Part shown: one piece after another, positions 46,378 to 55,530 of the stretch
Numbering within the stretch: position 1 is the stretch's first letter
Layout: the number at the start of each line of letters is the position of its first letter
Assembly: GCA_963759055.1 (NCBI GenBank)
Contig: CAVWYD010000003.1
Location: 62,001 to 126,000 of the forward strand
DNA from: Thiosocius sp963759055
GTDB taxonomy: Bacteria; Pseudomonadota; Gammaproteobacteria; Chromatiales; Chromatiaceae
Length of the DNA: 64,000 bases
Reading direction: 5' to 3'
The notes under the pieces: generated by a model
Seen by the model: the letters and a program-made list of their open reading frames with translations, nothing else
What the model was told of the DNA's origin: nothing
Databases searched by the model: none
Program-made: the position numbers and the translations under genes

Positions 46378-48409
46378 ATGACCTCGAAACGCCTGCAAGA
46401 TGCAACCAGCCCCTATCTCCAGCAACACGCGGACAATCCCGGTCGACTGGTGGCCGTGGTGCGACGAGGCGCTGGAACTCGCGCGCAGCGAGAACCGGCC
46501 GATCCTGCTGTCGATCGGTTATTCCGCCTGCCATTGGTGCCACGTGATGGCGCATGAGTCCTTCGAAGACCCGGCGACCGCCGAGGTGATGAATGCGCTG
46601 TTCGTCAACATCAAGGTCGACCGCGAGGAGCGCCCGGATCTCGACAGGATCTATCAGACAGCCCACCAGCTGCTGACACGCCGCCCCGGCGGCTGGCCGC
46701 TCACGGTGTTTCTGACCCCGGATGATCACAGCCCCTTTTTTGCCGGCACCTATTTTCCCCCGAGCCCGCGCCATGGCCTGCCCGCCTTCCGCGATCTGCT
46801 GCGCCAGATCGAAAACGCATATCGGGAGCAGGGGGAGGCGATAAGCGCGCAGAACGCCTCTCTGCGCGACGCCCTGGCTCAGCTGGAAACGCGCACAGCC
46901 GAAGGCGAGCCGGACGATGCCCCGCTGCTCGATGCAACACGCGAACTCTCGCGCCAGTTCGATGCGCGTTACGGCGGTTTCGGCGGTGCACCGAAGTTTC
47001 CGCATCCGGGCACGCTGCGTTTTCTGCTGCGCGAAGGCGAGCGGCGCGGGGACGAAACCGCCCGCCACATGGCCCTGCACACCCTGGAACAGATGGCCAG
47101 GGGCGGGATCAATGACCATCTTGGCGGCGGTTTCTGCCGCTACTCGGTGGACGCAGCAGTGGATGATCCCGCACTTCGAGAAGATGCTCTACGACAACGG
47201 CCAGCTGCTGGCGGTCTATCGCCGAGGCCTGGGCGGCCAGCGGACACCGGCCGCTGTTCAGACACGTGTGCGAACGCATCGCCGACTGGCTGATGCGCGA
47301 GATGCAGTCGCCCCTGGGTGGCTACTACGCCAGCCTGGATGCCGACAGCGAAGGCGAGGAAGGTCGCTTCTACGTGTGGACCCCGGCCGAGGTGGTGGCC
47401 CTGCTGGATCCCGAGGAATACCGGGTTGTTCGCGCCGACGTTTCGGTCTCGACCGTGCGGCCAACTTCGAGGGCAAATGGCATCTGCATGTCTTCACCGA
47501 GACCGCGGAGCTGGAAGAGGCCACCGGGCTCAAGGCGGGAGAGATCCGCCAACTGCTGCTCAGCGCGCGCAACAAGCTGCTGGCCGCACGTGAAAAACGC
47601 GTGCGCCCCGGGCGCGATGAAAAGATCCTGACCAGCTGGAACGCACTGATGATCAAGGGCATGGCGACGGCCGGACGGCTGCTGGAACGCAGTGACTGGA
47701 TCGATTCGGCCGAACAGCGCACTGCGCTATCTGATGGAGCACCACTGGCACGACGGTCGCCTGCTGGCGACCAGCCGCGACGGCGAGGCACGGCTCAATG
47801 CGTATCTCGACGACTATGCCTATCTGATCGACGCGATACTCGCACTGCTGCAGGCGCGCTGGCGCAGCGAGTATCTGCAGTTTGCCTGCGAACTCGCCGA
47901 GCGCCTGATCGCGCATTTCGAGGACCCTGAGCTCGGCGGCTTTTTCTTCACCTCGGACGATCACGAAGCCCTGGTCTATCGACCCAAGCCCCTGACAGAC
48001 GATGCCATGCCCAGTGGCAATGGCGTCGCCGTCGAGGCCTTGCAGACACTTGCCCAGCTGGTCGGGGACCCCCGCCTGCAGGCGGCGGCGGACCGGGCAT
48101 TGCGGTCGGCCTGGCCGGCCATCCAGGGGGCGCCCTACGCGCATATCGGTCTGCTCGAGGGCCTGCAGAACCACCTGGAGCCTCCCGAGCAGCTGATAAT
48201 CCGTGGCGTAGACCCGGAACTCGATGCCTGGCAGAAGGCGGCCTGCAGCACCTATGCGCCCGGCAAGAGCGTTTTTTCCATTCCACTGGAGGAACAACAG
48301 CTGCCGCCGGGACTGGCGCGAAAAAAGCGGCCAGGACGGACAAACCCTGGCCTACCGCTGCCGCGGTAGCCTGTGCGAGCCACCGATCCTGTCATCCGAG
48401 TCACTGTGA
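46378..48409 (+). CDS. DUF255/YyaL-like thioredoxin-domain protein (about six frame breaks)
   Basis: It opens MTSKRLQDATSPYLQQHADNP and, after a one-base correction near 46440, continues VDWWPW and SACHWCHVMAHESF, the DUF255 thioredoxin-like CxxC. An (alpha/alpha)6 glycosidase-like part follows: YGGFGGAPKFPHP, IPHFEKMLYDNGQLL, GGYYASLDADSEGEEG, KILTSWNALMIKGMA, MEHHWHDGRLLATSRDG. Frame changes near 47152, 47222, 47432, 47715 and 48320 link successive segments of one full-length (about 675 residue) protein that ends in a CRGSLCEPP Cys pair. The function of the family is unsettled. Reading errors are more likely than decay because every segment stays conserved. Confidence 0.83.
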
Positions 48410-48491
48410 AATCTGCTGCCCGGCCGCTGTCGGCGGCGAACTGATCGAAAAGAAAAGGGAATATCTGTGCATCTATCACGTCTATCCGCAC

Positions 48492-49057
48492 ATGAGTGAC
48501 AACAACGGCACCTTGTTCGGCAAGTTCGGACGCCAGCGCAAGCTGCGCGAGCAGATCTGCGCCGAGCGCGAACGTCTGTACCGCATCGCCTGGTCCTGGT
48601 GCCACGACAGCCACCAGGCCGACGACCTGGTGCAGGAGACCCAGGCGCGCGCGCTGGCGAAGATCGACAGCCTGCGTGAGGAGAGCCGCCTGCAGGTCTG
48701 GCTGACCCAGATCCTCGCCAATCTGTATCGCGACCAGTTTCGGCGGGTACAGCCCGATACCGGCCTGGAGGCCGATACTGCTGGCCGCCCCGGGAGGTCC
48801 GGAGGACGCCACCGATCGCAGCCAGCTGATCGCGCGCACCCGCGAGGCCATCGAGCGGCTCAAGGATGACCAGCGCCAGGTGCTGACCCTGGTCGATATC
48901 GCCGAGTTCAGTTATGCCGACACCGCCGCGATACTCGAGTGTGCCGGTCGGCACCGTGATGAGCCGGCTGTCGCGCGCGCGCCAGCGCATGCGCGAGATC
49001 CTTGAACAGCAAGGCATAGGACGTGCCGATGTAGTACCGCTGAGGAGACCCCGATGA
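48492..49057 (+). CDS. ECF sigma factor (two frame breaks), partner of the DsrE-like anti-sigma
   Basis: Region 2 is LYRIAWSWCHDSHQADDLVQETQARALAKID. Removing one base near 48782 and one near 48943 joins it to region 4: QRQVLTLVDIAEFSYADTAAILE then CPVGTVMSRLSRARQRM. The repaired length is about 188 residues. The stop overlaps the next ATG (ATGA). This is a canonical ECF factor coupled to an anti-sigma gene. Confidence 0.87.
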
Positions 49058-49789
49058 GATCAGAAGACGACCTTGAACTGAATGCCTATATCGACGGCGA
49101 ACTGAGCCCGGACCAGCAGGCCGAATTGCTCGAATCGATGCGCAGCGATCCCGAACTCGCGCGCCAGGCCTGCGAGCTGGGTCAGCTCAAGGCACAGCTG
49201 CGCCTGGCCTATGCCGACCCACCCAAACCGCAAAGGCAGCGGCGTGGCGAAGGTAGGCGCCTCCTGGCAGGCGATTGCCGCCGGCTTCGTACTGCTTGGC
49301 CTCGGGCTGGTCAGCGGCTGGGTTCTGCATGCCAACGCGCCCGGCCTGGGGATCCAGGGCGATCGCTTCGTCGTGCTCGATCCGGAGGGCCGCGGCCAGG
49401 CCCCTGCGGTTGCCGAGGAAGGCGAGACCCGTATCGTGTTCCACCTGACCAACCCCGACCAGACCCTGGCCGGCGAACTGCTCGATGAGGTCGAGGCGAT
49501 GCTGGCGGCCTATCAGTCCGACGGCCGCCCGCTGCGCGTCGAGGTGGTCAGCCACAGCGAGGGACTCGGCCTGTTGCGCGAACGCCTGTCGCAGCACAAG
49601 GAACGTATCCATCAACTGGCCGGGCAGTACGCCAATCTGACCTTCGTCGCCTGCCAGAACACCATCGATCGGCTCAAGGTCGAGCACGGGATAGAGGTCA
49701 AACTGATTCCGGATGCCGAGGTCATCGATTCCGGTGTCAGCCATGTCGTTAAACGACAAAAAGAGGGCTGGTCCTATATCCGGGTCTAG
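49054..49789 (+). CDS. Transmembrane anti-sigma factor with a DsrE-like periplasmic domain (frame break near 49226)
   Basis: The N-terminal 60 residues are anti-sigma-like (LELNAYIDGELSPDQQAELL). Removing one base in an AAA near 49226 leads into one membrane helix (AIAAGFVLLGLGLVSGWVL) and a C-terminal DsrE-type domain of about 120 residues with TRIVFHLTNPD, RVEVVSH, a single Cys in FVACQNTI and a final EGWSYIRV. The next gene encodes a secreted paralogue of this domain. This suggests an ECF system controlled by a sulfur- or thiol-related signal in the envelope; the signal itself is inferred. Confidence 0.82.
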
Positions 49790-49837
49790 CCGCAAACCAC
49801 CAGCGAACTGCCTGAGAGCAGAAATGAGGAGAGAGAG

Positions 49838-50320
49838 ATGAAAGTGTTGAAAAACATTATTTTGGCAGGCCTGGTTGGCCTGATGGCGTGGACCGGTGCC
49901 GCAGTTGCAGCATCGGAAGGCGAAAAGCAGAAGGTCGTCTATCACGTCAATGGTGACAACCCGAAACAGCAGGCCGGCGCGCTGCGCAATATCCAGAACC
50001 ACATCAACGCGGTCGGCAAGGACAACCTCGACCTGCGCGTGGTGATGCATGGCAACGGCGTTTCCATGGTCCTGTTGCCGGAGCATCTGGGCAACGTGAA
50101 GGGATTCAAGAACGCCAACGCAGACCCGCAGATGCAGGCCAGGATCGACGGCCTGAAGGACCAGGGCGTCGCGTTCAAGGTCTGCGCCAATACCCTGAAG
50201 GGCCGCAAGGTGAACAGGGAAGATGACCTGTACATGGTCGAGGAGGCCGATATCGTGCCCAGCGGTGTCGCCGAACTGGCCATCCTGCAGGGGCAGGGAT
50301 TCTCCTATATCAAACCCTGA
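49838..50320 (+). CDS. Secreted DsrE-like protein
   Basis: The protein has 160 residues. GAGGAGAGAGAG lies directly before the ATG. The signal peptide ends near AAVAA. The mature DsrE/DsrF-like fold shows KVVYHVNGDNP, LRVVMHGNGVSMVL, a single Cys116 in FKVCANTL and the final GFSYIKP. It matches the C-terminal domain of the preceding anti-sigma factor motif by motif. DsrE-type cysteines carry persulfides in other proteins; here the role in the periplasm is unknown. A terminator follows. Confidence 0.86.
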   Translation: MKVLKNIILAGLVGLMAWTGAAVAASEGEKQKVVYHVNGDNPKQQAGALRNIQNHINAVGKDNLDLRVVMHGNGVSMVLLPEHLGNVKGFKNANADPQMQARIDGLKDQGVAFKVCANTLKGRKVNREDDLYMVEEADIVPSGVAELAILQGQGFSYIKP

Positions 50321-50379
50321 ACCTCGACGCCTGCCCCCGCACGGGGGCGGGCGGAAGACCCTCCGAGGTAACCTGATTG

Positions 50380-50408
50380 AGCCCGCCGCGACGCGGGCTT
50401 TCTTTTTC
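50380..50408 (+). terminator. Intrinsic terminator after the DsrE-like gene
   Basis: The stem AGCCCGC / GCGGGCT is followed by TTCTTTTTC. A further GC-rich hairpin (CCCCCGCACGGGGG) lies upstream at 50333. Confidence 0.8.
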
Positions 50409-50469
50409 CGCCCCGGAATCCCGACGGGATTTGCGAAATAATCGGCGGGGGATCTCGGTCTACTTTCTG

Positions 50470-50973
50470 ATGGCCACACTACGCACAGATTTTGACACCC
50501 TGGTGAGCGCGCTCTCGCCCGAGCTCTATCGCTACGCCATGGGCCTGTGTCACAACCCCGCCACTGCTGAAGACCTGGTGCAGGAGACCTTCCTGCGCGG
50601 CTGGCGCTCGCGGGACGACCTGCGTGATACCAAGGCCGCTCGAGCCTGGTTGTACACCATCCTGCGCAATGAGCATGCGCGGCTCTACGAGCGCCAGCGG
50701 CCGGAGGTACGGGATCCCTTTGAGCTGCCCGATGTGCCGGTGCGCGGCTATGACACCAGCGCCGAGGCCTTCGTGGTGCGGCGCGCCCTGACGAAACTGG
50801 ATACCGATTACCGCGACCCGCTGCTGCTGCAGGTGGTCGGGGGGTTCAGTTGCAAGGAGATCGGGCAGATGCTCGACCTGAATACGAATACCGTTCTGAC
50901 CCGCCTGTTCCGCGCCCGCAAGGCCCTGCGCGAGCAGCTCTCGGATCAGCCGCAGCTGGAGGCAACGCAATGA
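50470..50973 (+). CDS. ECF sigma factor, second locus
   Basis: The protein is 167 residues from the ATG at 50470. Region 2 (LSPELYRYAMGLCHNPATAEDLVQETFLRGWRS in pieces) and region 4 (YRDPLLLQVVGGFSCKEIGQMLDL, TVLTRLFRARKALR) are intact. The linker YDTSAEAFVVRRAL is shared with the ECF factor at 31382. It overlaps the DUF3379 gene by ATGA. The ribosome site is weak. Confidence 0.9.
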   Translation: MATLRTDFDTLVSALSPELYRYAMGLCHNPATAEDLVQETFLRGWRSRDDLRDTKAARAWLYTILRNEHARLYERQRPEVRDPFELPDVPVRGYDTSAEAFVVRRALTKLDTDYRDPLLLQVVGGFSCKEIGQMLDLNTNTVLTRLFRARKALREQLSDQPQLEATQ

Positions 50974-51755
50974 ACTGCCTGGATTTCCGCCGTCAGATTC
51001 TCACGGACCCGTTCTGCAAAGACGTCGCAGTGCTTGCGCACGAGGCCGACTGCCCTTCCTGCGCGCCCTTCGCCCGCGAGGTCCGCGCACAGGAGGTCCG
51101 GCTGCGCAGCGCCCTGCAGGAGATCTCACCGCCCGAGGGCATGGCTGAACGCATCCAACTGGCGGCGCGTTTCGACCAGCGCTCGACGGTTCGGCGCCGT
51201 TGGTGGTACAGCGCCGCCGCCACGGTGCTGATGGCTATCGGGGTCAGCATGGTGTCTCTGTTCAGCACCTCGATCGAGCGTGGCAATGTCGCGCTGGCCC
51301 AGTCCGTGATCAATCACATCGAGGACGAATCGCGTCACCTGCGCGAGGTGCAGGCAGTCAGCAGCGGGCGCCTGAATCGGGTATTCGAGCGCTTTGGCGC
51401 GGAACTGGCCGGCGATATCGGTACGGTGAATTTCGCCGCCGAGTGCCTGATGCGCCATCGCACCGGTGTGCACCTGGTGATGCCGGGCAAGATGGGGCCG
51501 ATTACCGTGTTCTTCATGCCGGGAGAGATGGCCGAATCGAGCATGCCGGTGAGCTCGACACGCTTTTCCGGGAAGATACTTCCCACCGCTTGGGGCAGCA
51601 TCGCCGTGATCGGCGAAAACGGGGAATCCCTGGACGGGCTGGGTGAGCGCCTGGCCGCGGCGGTGCATTGGCCAAAGCAGGACCTGGCGGAATCAGGCCT
51701 CCTCGGTCGAGGATTCGTCAGCGGCGCCCGTATCGCGCAGCAACAGGATAGTTGA
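50970..51755 (+). CDS. DUF3379-like membrane protein, probable anti-sigma partner
   Basis: The protein has 261 residues. The N-terminal Cys-rich segment (MNCLDFRRQIL, HEADCPSCAPF) has a zinc-finger-like CPxC. One membrane helix (SAAATVLMAIGVSMVSLF) is followed by a periplasmic domain with VNHIEDESRHL-like, GDIGTVNFAAECLMRHRTG and GPITVFFMPGEM segments. It follows DUF3379 in size and motifs. Gene overlap with the ECF factor points to an anti-sigma role. Confidence 0.82.
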   Translation: MNCLDFRRQILTDPFCKDVAVLAHEADCPSCAPFAREVRAQEVRLRSALQEISPPEGMAERIQLAARFDQRSTVRRRWWYSAAATVLMAIGVSMVSLFSTSIERGNVALAQSVINHIEDESRHLREVQAVSSGRLNRVFERFGAELAGDIGTVNFAAECLMRHRTGVHLVMPGKMGPITVFFMPGEMAESSMPVSSTRFSGKILPTAWGSIAVIGENGESLDGLGERLAAAVHWPKQDLAESGLLGRGFVSGARIAQQQDS

Positions 51756-51854
51756 GCGGCACTGGCGGCAGCGCAGCAGCTGGCTGCCCTTGAACAGGCG
51801 CATCCAGAAGCTGCGATGATAGCGGGTCAATTCGCTGCCACCGCAGTATGGCAT
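51693..51854 (-). CDS. 53-residue zinc-ribbon protein
   Basis: The protein is 53 residues from the ATG at 51854. It has two CxxC-like knuckles, MPYCGGSE and RCRQCRST, separated by a basic RYHRSFWMRLFKGSQ. This is the layout of small zinc-ribbon proteins (the first knuckle has one Cys plus a likely second ligand, so metal binding is uncertain). Its 3' end overlaps the DUF3379 gene on the other strand by 63 bp. The ribosome site is weak. Confidence 0.55.
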   Translation of the reverse strand: MPYCGGSELTRYHRSFWMRLFKGSQLLRCRQCRSTILLLRDTGAADESSTEEA

Positions 51855-52006
51855 ATTTTCTTGCGCGTAATCCAGGCCATATCCTGCTCCCCGGCAACCT
51901 GGTCGGATGGTTCATTCTAACGCGTCTGCCAGGCTCTCGGGTTAGACATTCGGCAGCCAATCACCTGCTTGTCCGCACTCAGGTGTCGGCTCTGACAAAA
52001 TACAGT

Positions 52007-52474
52007 TCAGGACTTTTTCTCCCAGGCGGACGCCGCCTCGTCGTCGCTGCCACGCGCCTCCACCCAGCGGGTCTGACCGTCGGTGGTCTGTTCCCGTTTC
52101 CAGAACGGTGCCCGCGTTTTGAGATAATCGATAATGAATTCGCAGGCCCGAAACGCCTCGCCGCGGTGCGCACTGGCGACCGCCACCAGGACGATGGGAT
52201 CCTGCGGCCGCACCTCGCCGACCCGATGGATCAGGCGCACGGCCTCGAGTTCCCAGCGCCCGGCCGCCTCGTCAACGATGGCCGCCAGCGCCTTCTCGGT
52301 CATCCCCGGATAGTGCTCGAGGGTCATGGAGGCGACCTCGTCGCCCTGATTGAGATCGCGCATCAGGCCGATAAAGCTGACCACGCCCCCGACCGAGGCG
52401 TTACCGGTAAAAACCGGTGCGGTCTCGGCAAGTGCATCCAGGGCGGTGGACTGAATTCGAATCTCTACATCCAT
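52007..52474 (-). CDS. moaE: MoaE, large subunit of molybdopterin synthase
   Basis: The start is placed at 52474 (GGGGG nine bases upstream). The protein has 155 residues with the MoaE signatures VGGVVSFIGLMRD, LEHYPGMTEKAL, HRVGEVRPQDPIVLVAVASAHR and the catalytic region LKTRAPFWKRE. With MoaD it inserts sulfur into precursor Z. It is the last gene of moeA-moaD-moaE. Confidence 0.95.
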   Translation of the reverse strand: MDVEIRIQSTALDALAETAPVFTGNASVGGVVSFIGLMRDLNQGDEVASMTLEHYPGMTEKALAAIVDEAAGRWELEAVRLIHRVGEVRPQDPIVLVAVASAHRGEAFRACEFIIDYLKTRAPFWKREQTTDGQTRWVEARGSDDEAASAWEKKS

Positions 52475-52496
52475 GGCATCACCCCCGCTAATCGGC

Positions 52497-52745
52497 TCAA
52501 CCACCGGTGACCGGGGGGAAAAAACCGATCTCGTCGCCCGACCTCAGGGCCTGCCCGGTGGATGCCATCTCCTGGTTGACCGCCGCCAGGACACGCTGCT
52601 CGTCGGCGAACACCTCGCCCCAGACACCCCCCCTGGCGGCCAGCTCGGCCCGCAGGCCATCCAGGGTCGCGGGGAACTCCTGCAGGGTCTCCTCGGCACT
52701 GCCCAGGCGTTCCCGCAGGCTCGCAAAATACATTATCCGGATCAT
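52497..52745 (-). CDS. moaD: MoaD, small sulfur-carrier subunit of molybdopterin synthase
   Basis: The protein is 82 residues with a ubiquitin-like fold (IMYFASLRERLG, GDEIGFFPPVTGG). It ends in Gly-Gly, the site that is thiocarboxylated. Its ATG overlaps the moeA stop. Confidence 0.95.
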   Translation of the reverse strand: MIRIMYFASLRERLGSAEETLQEFPATLDGLRAELAARGGVWGEVFADEQRVLAAVNQEMASTGQALRSGDEIGFFPPVTGG

Positions 52746-53983
52746 GCGAGCAGCTCGCTGAAGGGTAGAAACGCAACATCTTCGCCGCGCCTGAGCACCC
52801 GCCCCTCGGGTATGACGGCCAGGCCGTTGGCCCAGGTCACGGAACTCAATACGCCGGAAGAACGGCTTGGATGGACGCTCACGCGCCCGACCCCGGCCTC
52901 GTCGAACTCGAGGCGTGCGCGGTGGAATTCACGTCGTTTGTCGGGCCTTGGCCAATCGAAATCGGCCTTGACCTGCATGGGCCTGAGTCGCCAGTCACCC
53001 CTGCCCTGCATGCGCAGGATGAAAGGGCGCACGAACAACATGAAGGTGACGAAAAGCGACACCGGATTGCCCGGGGAGCCGATAAAGGGCGTACCGTCGA
53101 CATGGCCGAACGCGACCGGCTTGCCGGGGCGGATCGCGATCTTCCACATATCCAGTGAACCCAGGGCCTCCACGGCGGGTTTGACGTGGTCCTCCTCGCC
53201 GACCGAGACACCGCCCGAGGCGAAGACCAGATCGGCCTCCTGCGCACCCCGCTTGAGGGCCTCCTTGGTCGCCTCCAGGGTATCTTCCACGATACCCAGA
53301 TCGACCACCTCACAGCCCAGGGCCTGCAGCAGCGCGGTCGCGGTAAACAGGTTGGAATTGTAGATCTTGCCCGGTGACAGCGGTTCGCCCGGCATCAGCA
53401 GTTCGTCGCCGCTGGAGAACAGCGCCACGCGCGGCCTGCGGCAGACCGTCAGCCTGGCCACACCGACCGAGGCGGCCAGGCCCAGGTGCTGCGGCAACAG
53501 CCGGGTACCGGCTGCCACCACGACGTCTCCGGCACTGATGTCCTCACCTCGCCGACGAATGTTGCCGCCCTCTTCCACCCGGGCACGGATGCTCACCGCG
53601 CCGTCAGCGGGCTCACAGACCTCCTGCATCACCACGGCGTCGGCGCCCTGGGGGATCGGCGCACCGGTGAAGATGCGCGCGGCCGTGCCCGCCGCCAGCG
53701 GCTCGGGCGAGGCCCCCGCGGGCACGCGTTGCGAAACCGGCAACGCGATGTCCTCCGCTGCACAGTCGGCCGCTCGCACCGCATAGCCGTCCATCGCGCT
53801 GTAATCCCAGCCGGGCACATCGATGGTGCTCGTCACCGGCTCGGCCAGGACGTATCCGAGCGCCTCGCGCAGATCGACCTCGAGCCGGCCCGTCAATGGC
53901 ACCGCGGCGGCAACCAGCTGCTCGACGGCATCCTCATAGGCAATCAGGCCATCGAGGGTCGGTGTACAGCTCAATTCAGACAA
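52742..53983 (-). CDS. moeA: MoeA, molybdopterin molybdenumtransferase
   Basis: The protein has 413 residues. Signature blocks are SAMDGYAVRAADC, RIFTGAPIPQGADAVVMQE, RRRGEDISAGD, ASVGVARLTVCRRPRVALFSSGDEL (in pieces) and GSPGNPVSLFVTF. It inserts molybdate into adenylylated molybdopterin. It is the first gene of the operon. Molybdoenzymes such as SoeABC could be the users, but none is in the window. Confidence 0.96.
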   Translation of the reverse strand: MSELSCTPTLDGLIAYEDAVEQLVAAAVPLTGRLEVDLREALGYVLAEPVTSTIDVPGWDYSAMDGYAVRAADCAAEDIALPVSQRVPAGASPEPLAAGTAARIFTGAPIPQGADAVVMQEVCEPADGAVSIRARVEEGGNIRRRGEDISAGDVVVAAGTRLLPQHLGLAASVGVARLTVCRRPRVALFSSGDELLMPGEPLSPGKIYNSNLFTATALLQALGCEVVDLGIVEDTLEATKEALKRGAQEADLVFASGGVSVGEEDHVKPAVEALGSLDMWKIAIRPGKPVAFGHVDGTPFIGSPGNPVSLFVTFMLFVRPFILRMQGRGDWRLRPMQVKADFDWPRPDKRREFHRARLEFDEAGVGRVSVHPSRSSGVLSSVTWANGLAVIPEGRVLRRGEDVAFLPFSELLA

Positions 53984-54012
53984 GCCAGGTCTCCCACGTC
54001 GAATCCCACGTC

Positions 54013-54946
54013 CTACAGAGAGAAACCAAAGGTCTCTTTGAACCGGGCATCGAAGTCCGCCCGGCTCAGACCATGATTCTGGGTCCCCGCATGCTCGATC
54101 TTGATCGCCCCCATCAGCGACGCGATGCGCCCGGTGACATCCCAGTCCAGGCCATTTTGCAGGCCATACAGCAGGCCGCCACGGTAGGCATCACCGCAAC
54201 CGGTCGGATCCACCAGATGCTGCGCCGGTGCCAGCGGAATATCGATCTCCGCACCACCGGCATAGATGGTGGACCCCTCGCCGCCGCGGGTGACGATGAC
54301 CGCCTCGACCTGACGCGCCAGCTGTTCGGGCGACTTGCCGGTCCGCTCCTGCATCAGCTTGGCCTCGTAGTCGTTGAACGCCAGCCAGGTGGCCTGCGAG
54401 GCAAAGCGGTTGAGATCCTCTCCGTCGAACATCGGCATACCCTGACCGGGGTCGAAGATGAAAGGTATGCCCGCCTCGGCAAACTGCTCGGCATGTTCGA
54501 TCATGCCCTGGCGACCGTCCGGCGAGACCATGCCGAGCTTCACGCCCTCGACCTCGCTCACGTGGCTTTCATGCGCGAAGTTCATTGCTCCCGGGATGGA
54601 AGGCGGTGATCTGATTATCGTCCTGATCGGTGGTGATATAGGCCTGGGCGGTATACGACTGGGGTATTTCGCGCAGCGCATCCCGCGGAATCTCATTCTC
54701 GTCCATCCACGCGGCATAGGGTCCGAAATCGCTGCCCACCGTGCCCATGGGCAGGCCGTCACCCCCGAGCATGCGCAGATTGAACGCGATGTTGCCGGCG
54801 CAACCACCAAAATTGCGACGCATTTCAGGCACCAGGAACGACACGTTGAGGATATGGACCTGTTCGGGAAGAATATGGTTCTTGAACTGGTCCTGGAACA
54901 CCATGATGGTATCGAAGGCCATGGAACCGCAAATCAATGCTGACAT
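54013..54946 (-). CDS. PfkB-family carbohydrate or adenosine kinase (frame break near 54592)
   Basis: The N-terminal frame has SALICGSMAFDTIMVF, NFGGCAGNIAFNLRMLGG and TVGSDFGPYAAWM. Removing one base near 54592 joins FHPG to AMNFAHESHVS and the C-terminal part, which contains the kinase signature DPTGCGDAYRGGLLYGL (catalytic Asp). The repaired length is about 310 residues. It resembles the bacterial adenosine/ribokinase subgroup. The exact sugar is unknown. It is divergent from the soxK-like gene. Confidence 0.85.
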
Positions 54947-55155
54947 CGAAAATACCCTTGTAATTCTTGTAACTTGCGCAATCTTGGCTCTGTGTTAATT
55001 TGCCGCCGGTAAAGATCCGGCCGGATAGTGCGCAAACGAAGACGAGATGGTAACGTATGCGGGCTTTATCTGGCCAAGCCCCTGAGGCAATGACCGACGG
55101 CAGCGCAACATCGCCGCCCGAATGACCGAATAATAGAAAGATTTGGAGGATTCCC

Positions 55156-55470
55156 ATGCTGATGAAGAAAATCGCCCTGGCCGTATTGATCGGTGGCATG
55201 ACTGTTGCCGGAACCGCCGTGGCGGCCGACAAGTCCAGTGCAGAGGCTGCGATCGCAGCTGCCAAGGCCGCGCAAAAGGCCGCGGGCGCGGTTGGCGGCG
55301 AATGGCGCGACACCGGCAAGATGATCAAGAAGGCCGAAAAGGCAGTTGCCGATGGCAACTACGGCGAAGCCGAAAAGGTGGCCAAGAAGGCCGAGGCCCA
55401 GGGCAAGCTCGGCAAGGAGCAGGCGCTCAGCCAGAAAGGCGTCGGCAACCCCGGCTACCTGTACAACTGA
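55156..55470 (+). CDS. soxK: SoxK-like SoxXA-binding protein
   Basis: GGAGGA precedes the ATG. The protein has 104 residues with a signal peptide ending TAVAA. The mature part is Ala/Lys-rich and helical with the family core GGEWRDTGKMIKKAEKAV, LGKEQALSQK and a final GNPGYLYN. Proteins of this type bind SoxXA, the cytochrome that starts periplasmic thiosulfate oxidation. No other sox gene is in the window. The gene stands alone before a bidirectional terminator. Confidence 0.72.
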   Translation: MLMKKIALAVLIGGMTVAGTAVAADKSSAEAAIAAAKAAQKAAGAVGGEWRDTGKMIKKAEKAVADGNYGEAEKVAKKAEAQGKLGKEQALSQKGVGNPGYLYN

Positions 55471-55484
55471 GTCCCGCTGCATCC

Positions 55485-55514
55485 AAAAAACCCCGCTCTC
55501 GAGCGGGGTTTTTT
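55485..55514. terminator. Bidirectional terminator between soxK and dgkA
   Basis: A perfect A6-CCCCGCTC / GAGCGGGG-T6 hairpin that serves two convergent genes. Confidence 0.93.
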
Positions 55515-55530
55515 GTGTCCGTTCGAAGCG

